Shown: positions 31,810-44,087, counted from the stretch's first letter. The stretch: DNA of 64,000 nt from Ilyonectria destructans (GCA_020740775.1 JAHEWK010000020.1:496001-560000); one strand, 5' to 3'. The notes: generated by a model from the sequence alone, not told the origin. Numbers and translations are program-made.

Positions 31810-31993
31810 CCGTAAAAACTCTGTCAAGTCAAACAACGCTAAGGTGGAACTAATCCCACCATAGTTAGTAAATGCGCGGGGGAGGATACAGAGCACTGCA
31901 ATACTGCTCACAGATTGGACAGATTGGACAGATTGTTAACCGAGTGCGGCTCTGTCCATTTTAGGGTTGTTTGAGTTGACAGAGTTTTTACGG
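31810..31993. mobile_element. 184-bp MITE with TA target duplication
   Basis: Inverted ends of about 33 bp (CCGTAAAAACTCTGTCAAGT... and its mate ending at 31993) differ at two positions. TA flanks both ends (31808-31809 and 31994-31995), as for pogo/Tc1-type insertions. The interior contains three CAGATTGGA units (31915-31935). There is no coding capacity. Confidence 0.8.
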
Positions 31994-31995
31994 TA

Positions 31996-33376
31996 GTCGC
32001 TATCCTGTCTGCTACGAATGGGGCTCAGCGGCATCTTCGACCCTGCCCCACAGACAGCATCGGACTCATCCGCCGCTGATGAGATCTCCGTCGTCCCCTT
32101 CAGCTCCATTTTCAACATTGTTGAATATAATGAGGTCCAAGCATGCGGTGGGTGCCTGCTCCGATAATACCGCTAGAAAACGGCCCATCGCCACGATTAG
32201 ATTCCTCGAGAGCTCGATGCCATACGCAGTCTGTCCTTTTGAAATAGTCAAAGCTAGATTATTTTTTGACATAGGAGATATTTATGCGGTTGAAGTGTGC
32301 GTTGAAGGTTCCTCTTGAGATACTGAAGCCCGCCAGGACGTGGCCATCGATCGGGCTGTGGAATGAGAGGCCCCGCTCATCGTGGGCCGGCGGGGTCGTT
32401 AGCAAGCACGCACTGGAGCGGAACACTGCATCAACCACACTCGGCCCCACTCTCTCCGCTAGCGCCGGGCCGCGTCAACCATCCGGCCGTCAAGCAATCG
32501 GGCAAGTGGGGCCGTGTGTGACGTGATGCCCAGTCGTCAACACTTCTTCGAGGCCAACACTTTCGATAGGGCTCACTGCACAAGTTGAAAATTTCGATTC
32601 TAGGTTATGAAGCCGAATGCAAGGGGCGCGGAGGTAGTCACACTCACCGGCCAAGCCACCTTATGGAACATGTGATAGCTAAAGCCGTGTGCCCCCAGGA
32701 AAGTCCAACACTTTTAGCATATGTTCAGCAAGTCTTCAGAGTACAAAAATAGCAGGAAGTCGTCAAGCAAGACAACTTTTTGGACTGCTCTCCACAATCG
32801 CCGAGTCGGTAAATTCTGGCACACACTAATGCCGTTTTAACCAGCCGAACGCGAGTCCCAATGAATCTGTTGCTCGAGTTGTGAGGCCCAAAATCAGGCC
32901 CAGATGGTCTTGAGCTTCCATCACAGATCTAATTCATTGTATCTGAGCGTCTCTCCGAGTCGCCGGGAATCGCGAGGACTGTCTTACGTTGATCTCTTCA
33001 CCTTATCCCATTATACTCAGAACCGAATCCTCACCTCACCAAATTCCATTTCCGTTTTCAGAGCTGAGCTGTCGCTGCTCTAAGCTGAGCCACGGCTGAG
33101 CTGCCTAAGCGAGCCCAATTTTCGGACCCCAGGTTCTTTAACAACTCTTCCTTGTCTGGCGATGAGTGCGAAGCATGGCGACGCAGTGAAAATGACGGCA
33201 AACTATGGTTACAAGTATATCTTAAAATTCCACGATGCTAAAGACGAAAACTGGACAAACATCTACATTTAATACTGAACTGCAAGCACGAAGCCGCAGA
33301 AGTAGGCCGTGTTCAATTGGTCTCTTTCAATACTCAAACCTAAAGGCCGTCCCGGAATTCGACTACGTGAAGAACG
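31996..33376. other. Intergenic
   Basis: No gene is recognised. Frames such as 32079-32318 lack family features. GCTGAGCTG repeats occur at 33060-33105. Confidence 0.45.
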
Positions 33377-34966
33377 CTAAGCTGGAAACATGAGACGTAA
33401 AACCTTCTCCCGCCTCCTGATCCTGACTGTAGCCTTCATCGGTGGCACACGATTTAGCGCAAACCACGTGTTCCGCGGACGAGTCTCCTGCATCTCAAAG
33501 TCGTAGTGCATCACCAGATGCGCCAGCATCAACTTCAGCTCCGCCGCGGCGAAGAATCTTCCGGGACAAGCATCCTTTCCATGACCGAAAGCCAGGTAGT
33601 CATTGCTTGTCGTTGCCCACTGCTGTCTTGCCCGCTTGACATACTCGGTATTCTCGTCCGCCCGCTTCTCCGAAAACCGGAACGGCTTGTATTTCTCTGG
33701 CTCGGGGTAGATCTTGGGGTCCTGGTGGACGGCGTACCCTGGTACGTAGGTGACGAGGCCCTTTCGGATGTGAACCCCGTCAGGTGTGGTCAGCCCCTTT
33801 TCTGCCACGACGAGACGGCCCAATCCGACAGTGACAAACGAGTTGACTCGTTGGCTTTCCCGCATCGCGGAGTCGAGCTTCTCCATCTTCGCGAGTGCGC
33901 GCTTGTTCCACTGGCCTCCATGCTCGGCGAGGACGCTAGAGATTTCCTCTCTAAGCTCATCGATATACTCCTTCTTGGAACTCACGAGATCGAGGATGGC
34001 GCCGGTGATGGCGAACGACGATGTGTGGATCGAGGCAAAGTTCAGTAATAGAACTCGCCCAGCCAACGTCTTGGGGTCCCAGAGGGAAGGATTGCCGGAT
34101 TCCTTCGCCTGCTTGATAGACCACTGCAAGAAGTCGTTAGGCTCCGGCTTGAGCGCCTTCTTGTCTGGGTCCGCTTGTCGCTCATCGTACTTCTTTAGCC
34201 GTTGCTCGATCAAAGGTCGAAGGATCTTAACGAATGCATTCGTGTGAATGCGGTTAGGTATCATGATGGCCAATGATAGCAGTGGTCTGATTGGCTTCGG
34301 GAAAAGTCTGAGAAGCTCCGAAGAGACGGGGACGTCTTGCGCATACGCCATTCCGGCATCCAGAAGGGCGGGATCTCTAGACGTTGGCAGACTGACGAAG
34401 ATCCTGTTCGTGACAATGCCAATGATCCGTCGCATTGTGCCATACACGCATACTTCACGATACTCCTTCGTATCTGTACCCCAATAGTGCTTAAGACCCC
34501 AGGCGGTCTCCTCAGCGAGAGCAGGGGCAAGATTACCGATTTGGCTGGTTAATGTGGTGACGATAATCTTGTTGTGCAGCGGATTGCGGATGAGACTTGG
34601 CTCCATGATTGTGTAGTCTGTCTGAAGAGTCTCAATGGTTTTGTCATGCATGCTGAGGACCGAGTAGGGCTGGTCGATGACGAACTGCGTCTGTGAAGCC
34701 GGAAGTAGGATCATGTTGCCAGAACCTGCCAGGGGAACAATACAGGCTTGGTCTCGGTACTTCTCGTAGGCCAGTAAAGTGGCAGCCTTAAAGTCTCGCG
34801 TGTTTCGCCATGTCGCCTGCCAGAGGGGAAACCAGTCGCCTTCTTTCGCATTGAGAATTGGCAGATCGGGAAGCCCAGAGGGCTTAATGAAGATTTGGTA
34901 GACAAGATAGGCCACAAGCATCACAGCCGGAGCGAGGATAGCTGGACGTAGCAATATCTCGAACAT
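33377..34966 (-). CDS. Cytochrome P450 monooxygenase
   Basis: This single-exon protein of 529 aa starts at ATG 34966. Residues 7-27 are an N-terminal membrane anchor (LRPAILAPAVMLVAYLVYQIF) followed by a Pro-containing hinge. The I-helix is near residues 300-320 (LNFASIHTSSFAITGAILDL), the K-helix ExxR is ESQR, and the Cys-ligand loop is FGHGKDACPGRFF. The I-helix with His-Thr-Ser-Ser resembles fungal P450s that oxidise diterpenes and related secondary metabolites, but the substrate is unknown. It would act at the ER with a P450 reductase. The other P450 (36064) is divergently oriented 1.1 kb away, so both may once have shared a control region. Confidence 0.93.
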   Translation of the reverse strand: MFEILLRPAILAPAVMLVAYLVYQIFIKPSGLPDLPILNAKEGDWFPLWQATWRNTRDFKAATLLAYEKYRDQACIVPLAGSGNMILLPASQTQFVIDQPYSVLSMHDKTIETLQTDYTIMEPSLIRNPLHNKIIVTTLTSQIGNLAPALAEETAWGLKHYWGTDTKEYREVCVYGTMRRIIGIVTNRIFVSLPTSRDPALLDAGMAYAQDVPVSSELLRLFPKPIRPLLSLAIMIPNRIHTNAFVKILRPLIEQRLKKYDERQADPDKKALKPEPNDFLQWSIKQAKESGNPSLWDPKTLAGRVLLLNFASIHTSSFAITGAILDLVSSKKEYIDELREEISSVLAEHGGQWNKRALAKMEKLDSAMRESQRVNSFVTVGLGRLVVAEKGLTTPDGVHIRKGLVTYVPGYAVHQDPKIYPEPEKYKPFRFSEKRADENTEYVKRARQQWATTSNDYLAFGHGKDACPGRFFAAAELKLMLAHLVMHYDFEMQETRPRNTWFALNRVPPMKATVRIRRREKVLRLMFPA

Positions 34967-36063
34967 TTTTGCTGTCTGGTGTCTGATTAGGACCGGAAAG
35001 TAAGGTTTCTTGAGATGTCGCGGTATATTAATATATGACGTTTCTCTCCAACCTCTGACTGGGGAGGGGCCTCTTTTCTGTGCTTCATTTTTCCCGCGCT
35101 TGCAGGGGTCATTGAAGGACCAAGCAAGCCAAAGGTGAAATTAAGGGCAGTGCCATGTGTGAGGATGCCTGGTTGCCTCAAGCTTCTCAGGCAACAAAAT
35201 AAGCTTCTCAGTATTCACAAGCTTCCATAGTTAACCAACCACACGATCAATATCACCCAACTTTCACATGTCAGTGATAACACCCGCCACCATTGGCCCG
35301 TTCACGGCGTGGCGATGGAACGGAACTCCTCTAATCCCTTCGTCGCCGGAGCCACGACAGATCATTAGCCCTACTCACGCCCGTAGACGATATGGGCTGG
35401 GGCTGATTTGTCCCGACGGATCAAGCCAGCGCATAGGGTTGGATGAAAGTGCGACTCACCATGAAGCATTTCCCTTCCGGGCGTACGTACGGTTTTTGCA
35501 GCCACTCATCAGGCTGCATTGTTGGCATGCACGTCCAGCCAGCCAGGTGAACTCCATCCAGACTGTACAACCTTGGGGCGGCTTGAAGGCCAAGTTCTTC
35601 AAGTGTTCAGCGTCCGAGCGACCTGAAGAGGCATTGGCAGGTGGGACCTCGATTTTGAACATCTAAAGTCAGGCTGTGATCGATTTGGGAGAAGGAGAGG
35701 GAAAAAAAAAGGGAAAAAAATAAAAGCTTTTGTGGCTGATATCCGGTGCCAAGAACCCCGCTTCAGACGTCATGGGATGCGAAGCGGACCCTCCGGAGAC
35801 GGGGACATCACCGCCCCAGCGTAAAAGGGCTAGAACGACGAGGACAATGGAGTCAGCGCAGCAAGAACGCGATATGGAGAAATATTCTGTACATGAGGAC
35901 ACTTCTTTGCGCCTCCAGACGCCTGTCACACCACCCTGACGTGCTAGTCACGTCAAGCTGACGGGTTGTCTCAGCCGGACGCCACTGCAGTAATGTTCTC
36001 GTAACACAACTCACACCATCTGGACCTCCCCCATCTCTTCACAGCTTCGAGAAAGCCAAACCG
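34967..36063. other. Divergent intergenic region between two P450 genes
   Basis: No convincing gene is present. About 40 bp near 35580-35620 (GCTTGAAGGCCAAGTTCTTC...) resemble the LINE 3' region at 56880-56925 and may be a short relic. Confidence 0.4.
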
Positions 36064-37299
36064 ATGAATCCCATAGCCATGATGGGCCTGCTCCTCGACT
36101 ACAAGAACTTGATCACCAGCGTCTACGCTGTGCTGCTTGCCACGCTTTGCTTCGCCATCAGCTGGCTTGTCTGGCGCCCCGGCTTTCCCAAAGGCTCCCC
36201 CAAGCGGCTTGCTGAGGGATATCCGATCTTGGGTGTCGTGAGATTCTTCTCCGCGCGCAGGGACTTCTATCTCGATGGCATTCAGCAGAGCCCTTCCGGG
36301 CAGTTCAGCTTCTACTTTGGCAAGCACCGCATCGTGGCCCTATCGGGCCAGCAGGGCCGCAAGGCCTTCTTCGAGAACAAGGAATTGGACATGCCTGAGG
36401 GGTACGGTTACTTGACAAATCGGGATATTGGTTAACACCTAGACTGACTCCGGTTGTAGCTACGCCACCCTCTTCACCAGCCAGCCCAAGATCGAAATGG
36501 ACAAGACGGACGACGAGGGCTTCTCTGCCTGGTTCAACCGCACGCTGACCGGTCTTCTGCGCAAGGAAAACTTCGTCAAGCAACTGCACCTGCTTACAGG
36601 TGACATGCGCAGCAGCTGCGAGCGCCTAGCCGCGGTCCCGACTAAGGTCATGGACCCCTTCGAGGACATCTACCGCATCATATACCGATTGACCATGCGC
36701 ACGGTGGGGGCCAACGACATTGCTGAGGACCAGGAGCTGCTCGCCAGGACACTGCACCTGTTCGAGAAGATCGGGAACTCCACCTCGCCGACCAAGGTCA
36801 TCTTTCCCTGGATGCCGACCCCGTCACATATGAAGCGCATGGCTGCCGGTGCTCAGCTGTACATGATTCTCCAAAAGATTGTGAACAAGCGAAAGAAGGC
36901 TGGCGTCCGTGGGGATGATGCCCTGCAGTATCTCATTGATCAGGGCAACAGCTTTGCCAAGATCTTGACCGTGAGTATCTTCGCCTGTTAGTTGAACCTA
37001 AGCGTGTGTTCCAACCGGCCATTGCGCAGTTCGTCATTGGCGCCCTGTTCGCGGGGCAAGTGAACAGCGGCATCAACTCCGCCTGGCTCTTCATCGAACT
37101 CACAAACAATCCCGACTGGATGGAAAAAGCCCGCAAAGAAATCGATGCCGCTGTAGCCAAACACCGTACGAGCGCAGATCAGACGCCCGTCGACATACTG
37201 AGCACTCTCACCATCAAGGACTGGGAGTCTGATGATGGCTTGGCTGATGGTGTGTTCATCCCCAACGAGGGCCTTTCCAGATTTCTCCTGCCCATCTGA
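36064..37299 (+). pseudogene. Cytochrome P450, truncated before the heme-binding half
   Basis: Exons are 36064-36401, 36460-36970 and 37030 to about 37262, with introns of 58 and 59 bp whose phases fit. The product starts with a membrane anchor (LITSVYAVLLATLCFAISWLV) and a Pro-rich hinge (PKGSPKRLAEGYPILG). It continues through helices B to I; the I-helix reads ALFAGQVNSGINSAWLF. After DWESDDGLADGVF, similarity is lost and the frame stops at 37299. The ExxR motif and the Cys-heme loop are missing, so it cannot be an active P450. The DNA immediately after codes, on the minus strand, for an acidic peptide (37461 down to about 37260, MEDEQNEWDECDSD...), probably part of a sequence inserted here. 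Confidence 0.85.
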
Positions 37300-38610
37300 G
37301 TCAATTTCGAAACGATTGAGTCTAACTTCCAATTCAGTTTGTTTGTCTGTAGCCTCATTGATGGTCATTATTGCTGTGTCTGGGTTTGAATCAAGGTCGC
37401 TATCACATTCATCCCATTCATTCTGTTCATCTTCCATGCCATACCCGCGCCTCCAGATCAATCAGCTAGCATAGGGAAGTAGGGCAGGGATTGAGATAAT
37501 CAATTGCAGGAGAGGCATTAATGGCAAGAGCAATTGGTCGGGAAACATCAAGCCATGACTGGGGAACAATTGTCTGCTGGGGAGTTGGCTGAGGACTGAG
37601 TTGAGGAGCAGCTGACCTCAGTTACAAATTCCGCGTGACTGGGGAGGTTCTGATTCCGTTGTCCTTTGAGAAACGTACCTAGGCCAGAAGATAATATACT
37701 TTGGAGGTGGGTCGACCAACTAAACTTGGTGACTTACCTTCTCCCCAGAAGTGGCGTGCTCCAGAGGACGCACGTTGGGACAGAAGATGAGGGCGGAACT
37801 GTACGGTTCAGCCGCTGGGGACAACTATTTAGTTAACAGAAGAGACAGCATTTCTCATCGTATTTGCTCTTTTTGTGTCTCTGATGGGCCCTTGCTTATA
37901 AAAATGTTTTGGCCTCGTCGCGCACCAATTTCTTAGCCGGAATATACCTGAGCAAAACGCTATTTATCACTAATGATAGATCAGTTTAAGAAATTCAAGG
38001 GGCTCTATCGACCAAAACGTACATGAAAAGACATTTAAAGTTGATAGTTAATTTTGTATCATGTAAGTGGGGGCCCACCGAAATGTGGGTGCAGCGAAAT
38101 GTAGGGTGGCTGACTTAAGTCGAACACGGTCGGTTCGACTTCGTTCGATTCTCTCTCGAACGCCCCGCGTTCGACCGCACATCAGAGCTCGTTGTTCCCC
38201 CTCTAGCAAGGGCCTGGACGACAGCCGGCGGGCTAAGACTTTGAGACACTCACCCACCACTCGTCACGATAAAAGGTATGTAACGCACGTTTTAATTTTT
38301 TTGAGTTGCGTCATGCCGTCCGTGCCGTGGCAATTTGAGCTAGGGCAGCGAATCGGCTGTCGGGTGGACTTGCCGTTGTGCACGAACCGGCAAGGCGGGA
38401 AGCGTTCCCTGGCATTCCAATGTTGAGGAGTTTTCAACCGCAACGAATGATCAATGGTACTAAGGACGACAATGAAGTTAAATATAAACTTATGACTTGA
38501 GTTTTAGCCACCCCATGTAATACCATGCTTTTTCTATCAGCCTCCACGAAATATCTCCAACACATAACCATCAACGCCGGATCCCAGGGTATCTCGTATT
38601 AACCACATCA
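37300..38610. other. Intergenic, includes a minus-strand acidic ORF fragment
   Basis: The minus-strand frame that enters the P450 break starts near 37461 and is acidic in its first 40 residues. It matches no family I know. From 37500 to 38610 nothing is recognised. Confidence 0.4.
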
Positions 38611-40365
38611 TTATCCTAATTCCTCGATTTTCCCCAGTTCCCAGTTCACATCCGCCAAAAACGCATGGCTATTCCAGGGGGTGATACAACCATCCCAGTA
38701 TGGATCATGGAATCGATCCCTAGACTGGCTTTCCTCGTCGTAAACCCAAACGGCGTTCTTGCTCTCTGTGACTCGTCGCCGCTTCTTGCGACCATGCTCC
38801 TCCGTTTCGCCCAATATATACCCCTCGGCTTTTCCCAGTCCCATTTGGTCGGCTGGACTAGACCCGTGCTGAAGTGAACTTGAGGCAGACGAGCCGTCTA
38901 CCGTCAATGGCGCGACGTCGTGGGCGAAGTGGTCCACATCACCAGCAGGCTCATCTGGTGCCGGCCGTGCCTGCTTTGAAGGGTCCCCGGGAATGCCCTG
39001 CGACGAACCGTTGCCTGTACTCGTCACACTGGGGATGATCGGAGTGTGAGACCCAGACTCAAACGGCGAGATGGCTCCTGAGGCTGCCGATCTCGACACC
39101 GCCTCGGAAGTCGAAGCCTCTGATAAAGGCATCTTGGCGGCCATATTCTCAATGCAACACAACTGGTAGTGATGACGCAAGGCCCTGCGATCAACGATCG
39201 GAGACAGTTGGGCGACAGAGCCGTGATAGTCTAAGAGGACATCGTATGGCATAAAGACACGAACCCGTAACGTTTCAGGATGAATAGAAAAAAGTCGGGC
39301 GTCGAAGAGCTCATGGAGATGGCTGAGTAATAAAAGACTATTTTCGGCTGACCAAGTACGGTCCCAGGCCTCGCGCAGCCGCCGCGGACTGCATCTGCTA
39401 TTGCCGAAGGAACTCGGGACGGGATAGACGTGGTAGTGCTGCTGGGGCACGATATGGCATGCTTGCACGGCTGGGCCGACATTTGGGTTCATATACCACG
39501 ATCGGCCTTTGCCTGTCACTGCGCACGTGGTGCTAGCAGCGAGGCATGATGTGCGGAAGGCTGCCATGGTTTGGCGAGCTTGCTCGAGGGGAATGTCGAG
39601 TGTAGGCGGGGCGACCAGGTCCGTGGCATCTTCGGCGTCGCCTGCTTCGTTATTAGATCGCGAGTCCTTAGTTGGCGATACAGAGCCGGAAGCGGAGCGT
39701 TTCGGAGGACTTTGGGAACCTCGAGTGGGACGTATTGTTTTGCGGTACGGTAACCGAGCGAAGCGAGGGTCCCTGGATGCTTTGTTCGGAGGTAGATATC
39801 GTTCGTCTCGACGGAGGGAAGGATAAGGTATATGCTTGGCACATCCGGCTGGAGAGAATACCTATTAGCCAATGCAACGCCCACCGATGAAAATGAAACC
39901 CATCATACCTCGCAAATGGGCTGTGAGCGGTTCTGTAAGAGCAATCCGGCACTCAGCGTGTCGAACGACGTGCAAGCGAACTATGGGTGGTCGTGCAGGA
40001 TCTGATAATGGATCACCCGGCGGTGTAGACACAGATCCATCAAAATATTGGCCCGAGATCATTCGGGGAGAGGGAATCGCCGTAGTTGAAGCATCCCCAT
40101 CAAGCGGCTGCAAGTTGCCACCAACAGAACCTCCGTATTCGAATGCGATATCTGCCCAGGTGTCGGTGCTTTCGTCGTCTTCTGCTCCAGAATTGGTCGG
40201 AATCTCGAAGCAAAGGCGCAGTTCGTTCACGATGTCGCGATAAGTCAAGCTGTTGCTGCCCGGCGGATGGAACAGGCCTGCGAATCGGTCACTTTCGGGG
40301 CCACAAAGAAGATGAACGTTCCATCCAAGGGCGCGGAACTGGGGCGTGATTGCAGCGCTAGACAT
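38611..40365 (-). CDS. HNH nuclease domain protein (HNH_2 type)
   Basis: There are two exons on the minus strand, 40365-39909 and 39848-38611. The 60-bp intron (GTATGA...CTCCAG) sits in phase 1, and the product is 564 aa. The N-terminal 150 residues carry the conserved leader of this fungal family (GWNVHLLCG, YRDIVNELRLCFEIP). A basic Ser/Pro-rich linker follows. The HNH_2 domain is at about residues 250-360: CAVTGKGRSWY, QACHIVPQQHY, then WSAENSLLLLSHLHELFDARLFSI. The C-terminal 200 residues are disordered with a basic patch (RKKRRR) that could be a nuclear signal. Family members are predicted metal-dependent nucleases; their biological role is largely unknown. Exon 2 in isolation looks like a 318-aa gene, but the intron restores the family's full N-terminus. 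Confidence 0.85.
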
Positions 40366-41267
40366 TGTGTCAAGCTGCGCGACAGCGGATGCTGTTTAGA
40401 ATGCTTCTGTTGAATTCATTGCGTCGACATTTGGGATTGAAAACTGGCGTCCATATTCTTGAGCGTTGTTTTTGACTAGGGATTGTTTAACTTTGTCACG
40501 TGTGGGGAATACTTGTTGGTGGGGCAACAATTGCATTTTTCCAGGAGGAAACTGGGAAATAGGTCATCAGCTGAGAAAATGGGGCGTGGGTCTTTCGGTG
40601 GGGCAGAAACAGTGGTCAACTTGGCGCGGCAGGCTGTGGTGGCCCTTCCTTTTATCATCCATCAACACAACAGGAAATTGGTGCCCGACTGGCCCAGGCT
40701 CGCCCGCTCACACATGATCGGATGGATGCTGTGCCGAATACCTCGAAAGCCGTCCGACTCAACTGCATCATCCTATACCAACGCGCCGATCAAGTCCAAC
40801 CTGCACCGATTGATCCCAGCCCGGCGCCAGGCTGGCCTGCAGGACTGTCTCACGCCGGTGCGCCCTCTGCACTCGTTTTTCGAGGCTACGACTGCCAAAC
40901 TATCCTGTGACAGCAGGCTGATTTCATCGATGCTGCAACCCCTTGGCGGCGGACTTCTGCATCCCCATCCCCAGATGTTCGGACGTTTGCTGTCGGTGAT
41001 TGGGCGAGACATCTTGTCTAGCGGCCATCGGCCCGCGTGGGCGCCTGCGACAGCTGGACGGGTTCCACTAAAAGGTATGTAGCGGGGTAGTGCTGCCCAA
41101 CGCGGTCCAAAGTACGCATCGGCTTAACCTCGTGTAAACGACATAACAACTCAGGTACCTAGGTAGCCATCATCTCTGCTAAACGCGACTTGCGCGTCAC
41201 TCACCATCTTTCCCGCAACCCAATAGCACGCTCATCGCCATATCCACGAGGCTGTCAGCGCGCTCAA
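40366..41267. other. Intergenic
   Basis: Overlapping frames of up to 199 codons (40483-41082 +) show no family motif, so no gene is called. Confidence 0.4.
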
Positions 41268-42685
41268 TGACATCCTCGCCGCCCACCCTTTGGGTATCGG
41301 AGGTGGCCGCCATCCTGCCCCTTTCGGCCCTGCTCGAAGTGCCGCCCAAGCTGCACGTAATCGAGCTCGCCAGCGGCGTGCCGCTCTGAAGCTGGCCAGT
41401 CACGCCCGCCGGAAGTCGCCTGCTGCTGTCGGACGAGATGACCCAGAAGGGTACCGCCTGCTGCCTCGACCGTTTCGGCGCCTCCACGGGTCTCGTCGCC
41501 CTCGACGGCTGCTACGGCGAACAGTACTTCGTTGCCAGCCCCGAGACGGTCCGGTCTCGTGCTACGTGTAAGGGCCGGTAATCGACACGAGAACATGCGC
41601 GCCCGAGGCGACGACTTGCGGTTGCAGAGCCTGGATTTTGTCCACGTGCGCCGCCGCGCGGTTTCGGGCGGTCGGCGTCGTAACTCGGACGCGTGGTGGC
41701 GCCGTTTCCCGCTCGACTACTGGCATATGCACTCAGCCCTGTACCTGGCAACATCTGCAGCCGGATGACTTCTCCTCGGCGGCTGCATCGCCGGTGCTGT
41801 CATTCTCCGCCTGTACCTGGCGACGGCCTTTCTCGCCTCCATGCCGGCCACCGGCGTCGTCGTCTTCGCCCTCTACGGGAGCCGGCCGCGACGGCTACTT
41901 GTTGAGTAGGATAGCCAGTACAACCGCCTGGTCGTCGTGGCCGAGCGCATGAACTCGGCTAATTGGCTTGCGGTCTACGGCGAGAGCACGCTGGTTAACT
42001 CACTGCTAAACCGACCCCTCGAGCCGACCGGTCCAAGGACGCATTCACCTATCGCCTCCATTGCTCTACGCCTCGCCTTGCGCACCGTCATCGTTGGTCA
42101 ATGGGCTATGGCCGTCGGCGCGTCGGCTACCAAGGACTGGAACTCGTTCTTTATCTGCTTCTGGGTCGTCTTCTGCATCATTTCCCACGCATACACATCA
42201 CCCCGACGAGCCAGGTTCGGGACTGGCTGCGGTCGGCCGCCAACCTTCAGTTAGATCGCTTCCAGGTCCAGATCAGCTCGCGCCGCGCTCTGCTCAACAC
42301 TGTGATCGCGCTCAACCCCGACACCTTCGCTTTGGCTGAGGCGACGACATCCCCGAACCAGTGCATCAAGAACCGGACGCTGTCCGAACAGGCCACGCGG
42401 TGGATCGATCCCATCCTGAAGCCGTCTGCCGACCGTACCAATTGGGAGGCCGCCACGCTAGACGCGCTCAAAGAGGTGGCAACGCTCGCGGCAGACGACC
42501 AGGTACCCGAATTCTTCCGCGGCAGGAACGGCGGCCTGAGCGACGTGTGGCAGGGAAAGTACAAGACCGAAAAGGGCGAGGACAAGTACTGGAAGAAGTT
42601 CATCGTCGAGGGGATATCTGTGGCGGCGAGCATCAGGCTTCAAGCGGGCTTGCCTGGCCGGATGGTATCGAGGCCCTCCCCATAG
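41268..42685 (+). pseudogene. Decayed gene for a multi-pass membrane protein
   Basis: Starting at ATG 41268 (MTSSPPTLWVSEVAAIL), protein-like sequence continues in pieces through all three frames. The first piece ends in a stop after LASGVPL. Later pieces are hydrophobic (GGCIAGAVILRLYLATAFLA, then FALYG), then QYNRLVVVAERMNSANWL, VIVGQWAMAVGA, and finally a long intact frame (42208-42660) with QVRDWLRSAANLQLDRFQVQ and KYWKKFIVEGISVAASIRL. At least three frameshifts and two stops disrupt it. The pattern suits a conserved fungal membrane protein with a cytosolic tail. I cannot give it a function. Confidence 0.6.
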
Positions 42686-43056
42686 AGTTCGCTTCCACAC
42701 AGTGGTATACAAGATTTCAGAGAGCTAGAGTTAGACGTGGTCCTATTATCGCATACAACGGGGATGTTCCTAGTTACATGTAATGATAACCTGCATGTGC
42801 GCTGTAGTGCGAAACTGAGCATCGATAGATGGAGCGTGAGCCAAACTTGATGGTGCATTGACATCATGTGCCCAAGTATCCCAGCACCATAACCGCGAAG
42901 GTGACTCCGTCCTTGTTCGTTCTCCATTTCGTTCTCCATCTCGCTATGTTCAACCGGAGGCCGAGGTAATCAACAATCAGTCAAGTAATAGATACCGACC
43001 GGTCTCTGGGCCCCCTGTGGTTCTGCTTAGTGTTCCGGCCGGAGACCTGTCTCTTC
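42686..43056. other. Intergenic
   Basis: No gene or repeat is seen. Confidence 0.4.
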
Positions 43057-44087
43057 CTACCTTCGTGTCTCAATTTGTTCCAAGACCTTCTTTGCATCCG
43101 TTATGAATGAGGGCACCTCTGCCTCTGCGTACCCTTCTTCGCAAAACTTGACAAGCTTTTTGTACCAGCAGGCAAGGCTGACTTCGTACTTTCCGCCGGC
43201 TACGATTTTGAGCAGCAGATCGCCCATCTGTCGCCAGTCTGCCTTGTTTGCCTTGCTTGCCTTGTTTGCCTTGTTTGGTTCCTTCGGCCGTGTAGAGGCG
43301 TCATTTCCTAAGATCAGAGGCGCGATGGTCTCGACGAATGTGGGTTCGCAATGTAAGATCCATCGCATCACAGCCTCCCCCTTTTTCCGTCGCGTCAAAG
43401 CTCGATTCAAGTCTTGTATACGTGGCGAAAGGAAACGTTCTAGTGGATCCTCGGTGGGTGAAGGCGACTCGGTATCCAGGATCTGATCAGTGTATAGTAT
43501 ATCTTTCCCATAAATACCAGGCATGGCATCATCCCTGTGGTAGCCGCGTTCATGTGTTCCACGGAACCAATCGAGCGGAATGTTCTTTTGTGAAGCTTTG
43601 CTCTCAGATGTTCGATAACCTCCTTAACCTCCGTATTTCTCGTACCTGACGTGTCCAAGCCGAGGCGAACGGGGAACGGCTCCCAGTTTCTGTCCAATAG
43701 TTGATGCGTGACCACCGTTGCAATATAGCGGCACGTCAGGGCAGGAGTTTTAGCGCTGCTGTTCCACCCGTAGCTGGTTACGAGAAGTGCGTTGCCATCA
43801 TAGGTTGTGAAGGGCAGCAGGAGAAGGCATTGCTTGGGTTCCTCAAGCGCCAAGTTGACCTGGAAGGCCGCAGCGGGATCGTGTCCGAACGGCCTGATGC
43901 GACGGTCTCTGATGTCCTCTTCTCCAATCTCAAGCCACCGCCACCAACCCTCAGCCATTCCATATCTGTCGACCCTGAGCATTGCTTGCTCCTCGCCATT
44001 GACCCCGCCACGCATATCAGCCGATATGTCGAAAGGCATGTCATCCAGTGAGGCTGGGCACCATGAAAAGCCTTTTGTGCCGTTCAT
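43057..44087 (-). pseudogene. C-terminal part of a HET-like protein with one frameshift
   Basis: Two overlapping minus-strand frames join near 43580. The first (44087 downward, 215 codons) has FSWCPASLDDMPFDIS, the type of segment seen in the C-terminal half of fungal HET-domain proteins, then WWRWLEIG and VTHQLLDRNWEPFPVRL. At an A-run the reading shifts by one base into NIPLDWFRGTHERGYHRDDA, DILYTDQILD and a Lys/Asn/Ala repeat region, and ends at 43057. One extra A in that run would give a single frame of about 340 codons. The N-terminal HET domain is not present upstream, so the gene is also truncated. A sequencing error is an alternative explanation for the shift. The family call is moderate. 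Confidence 0.5.

Noticed and set aside
33506..34247. Long plus-strand frames opposite the P450 gene
   Set aside because: They are antisense shadows of a clearly conserved P450 coding sequence and show no family motif.
38611..39567. HNH protein starting at 39567 as a single-exon gene
   Set aside because: A phase-consistent intron joins it to an upstream exon carrying the conserved family leader.
40483..41082. 199-codon plus-strand frame as a gene
   Set aside because: It overlaps other frames, has no family features and no conserved segment.
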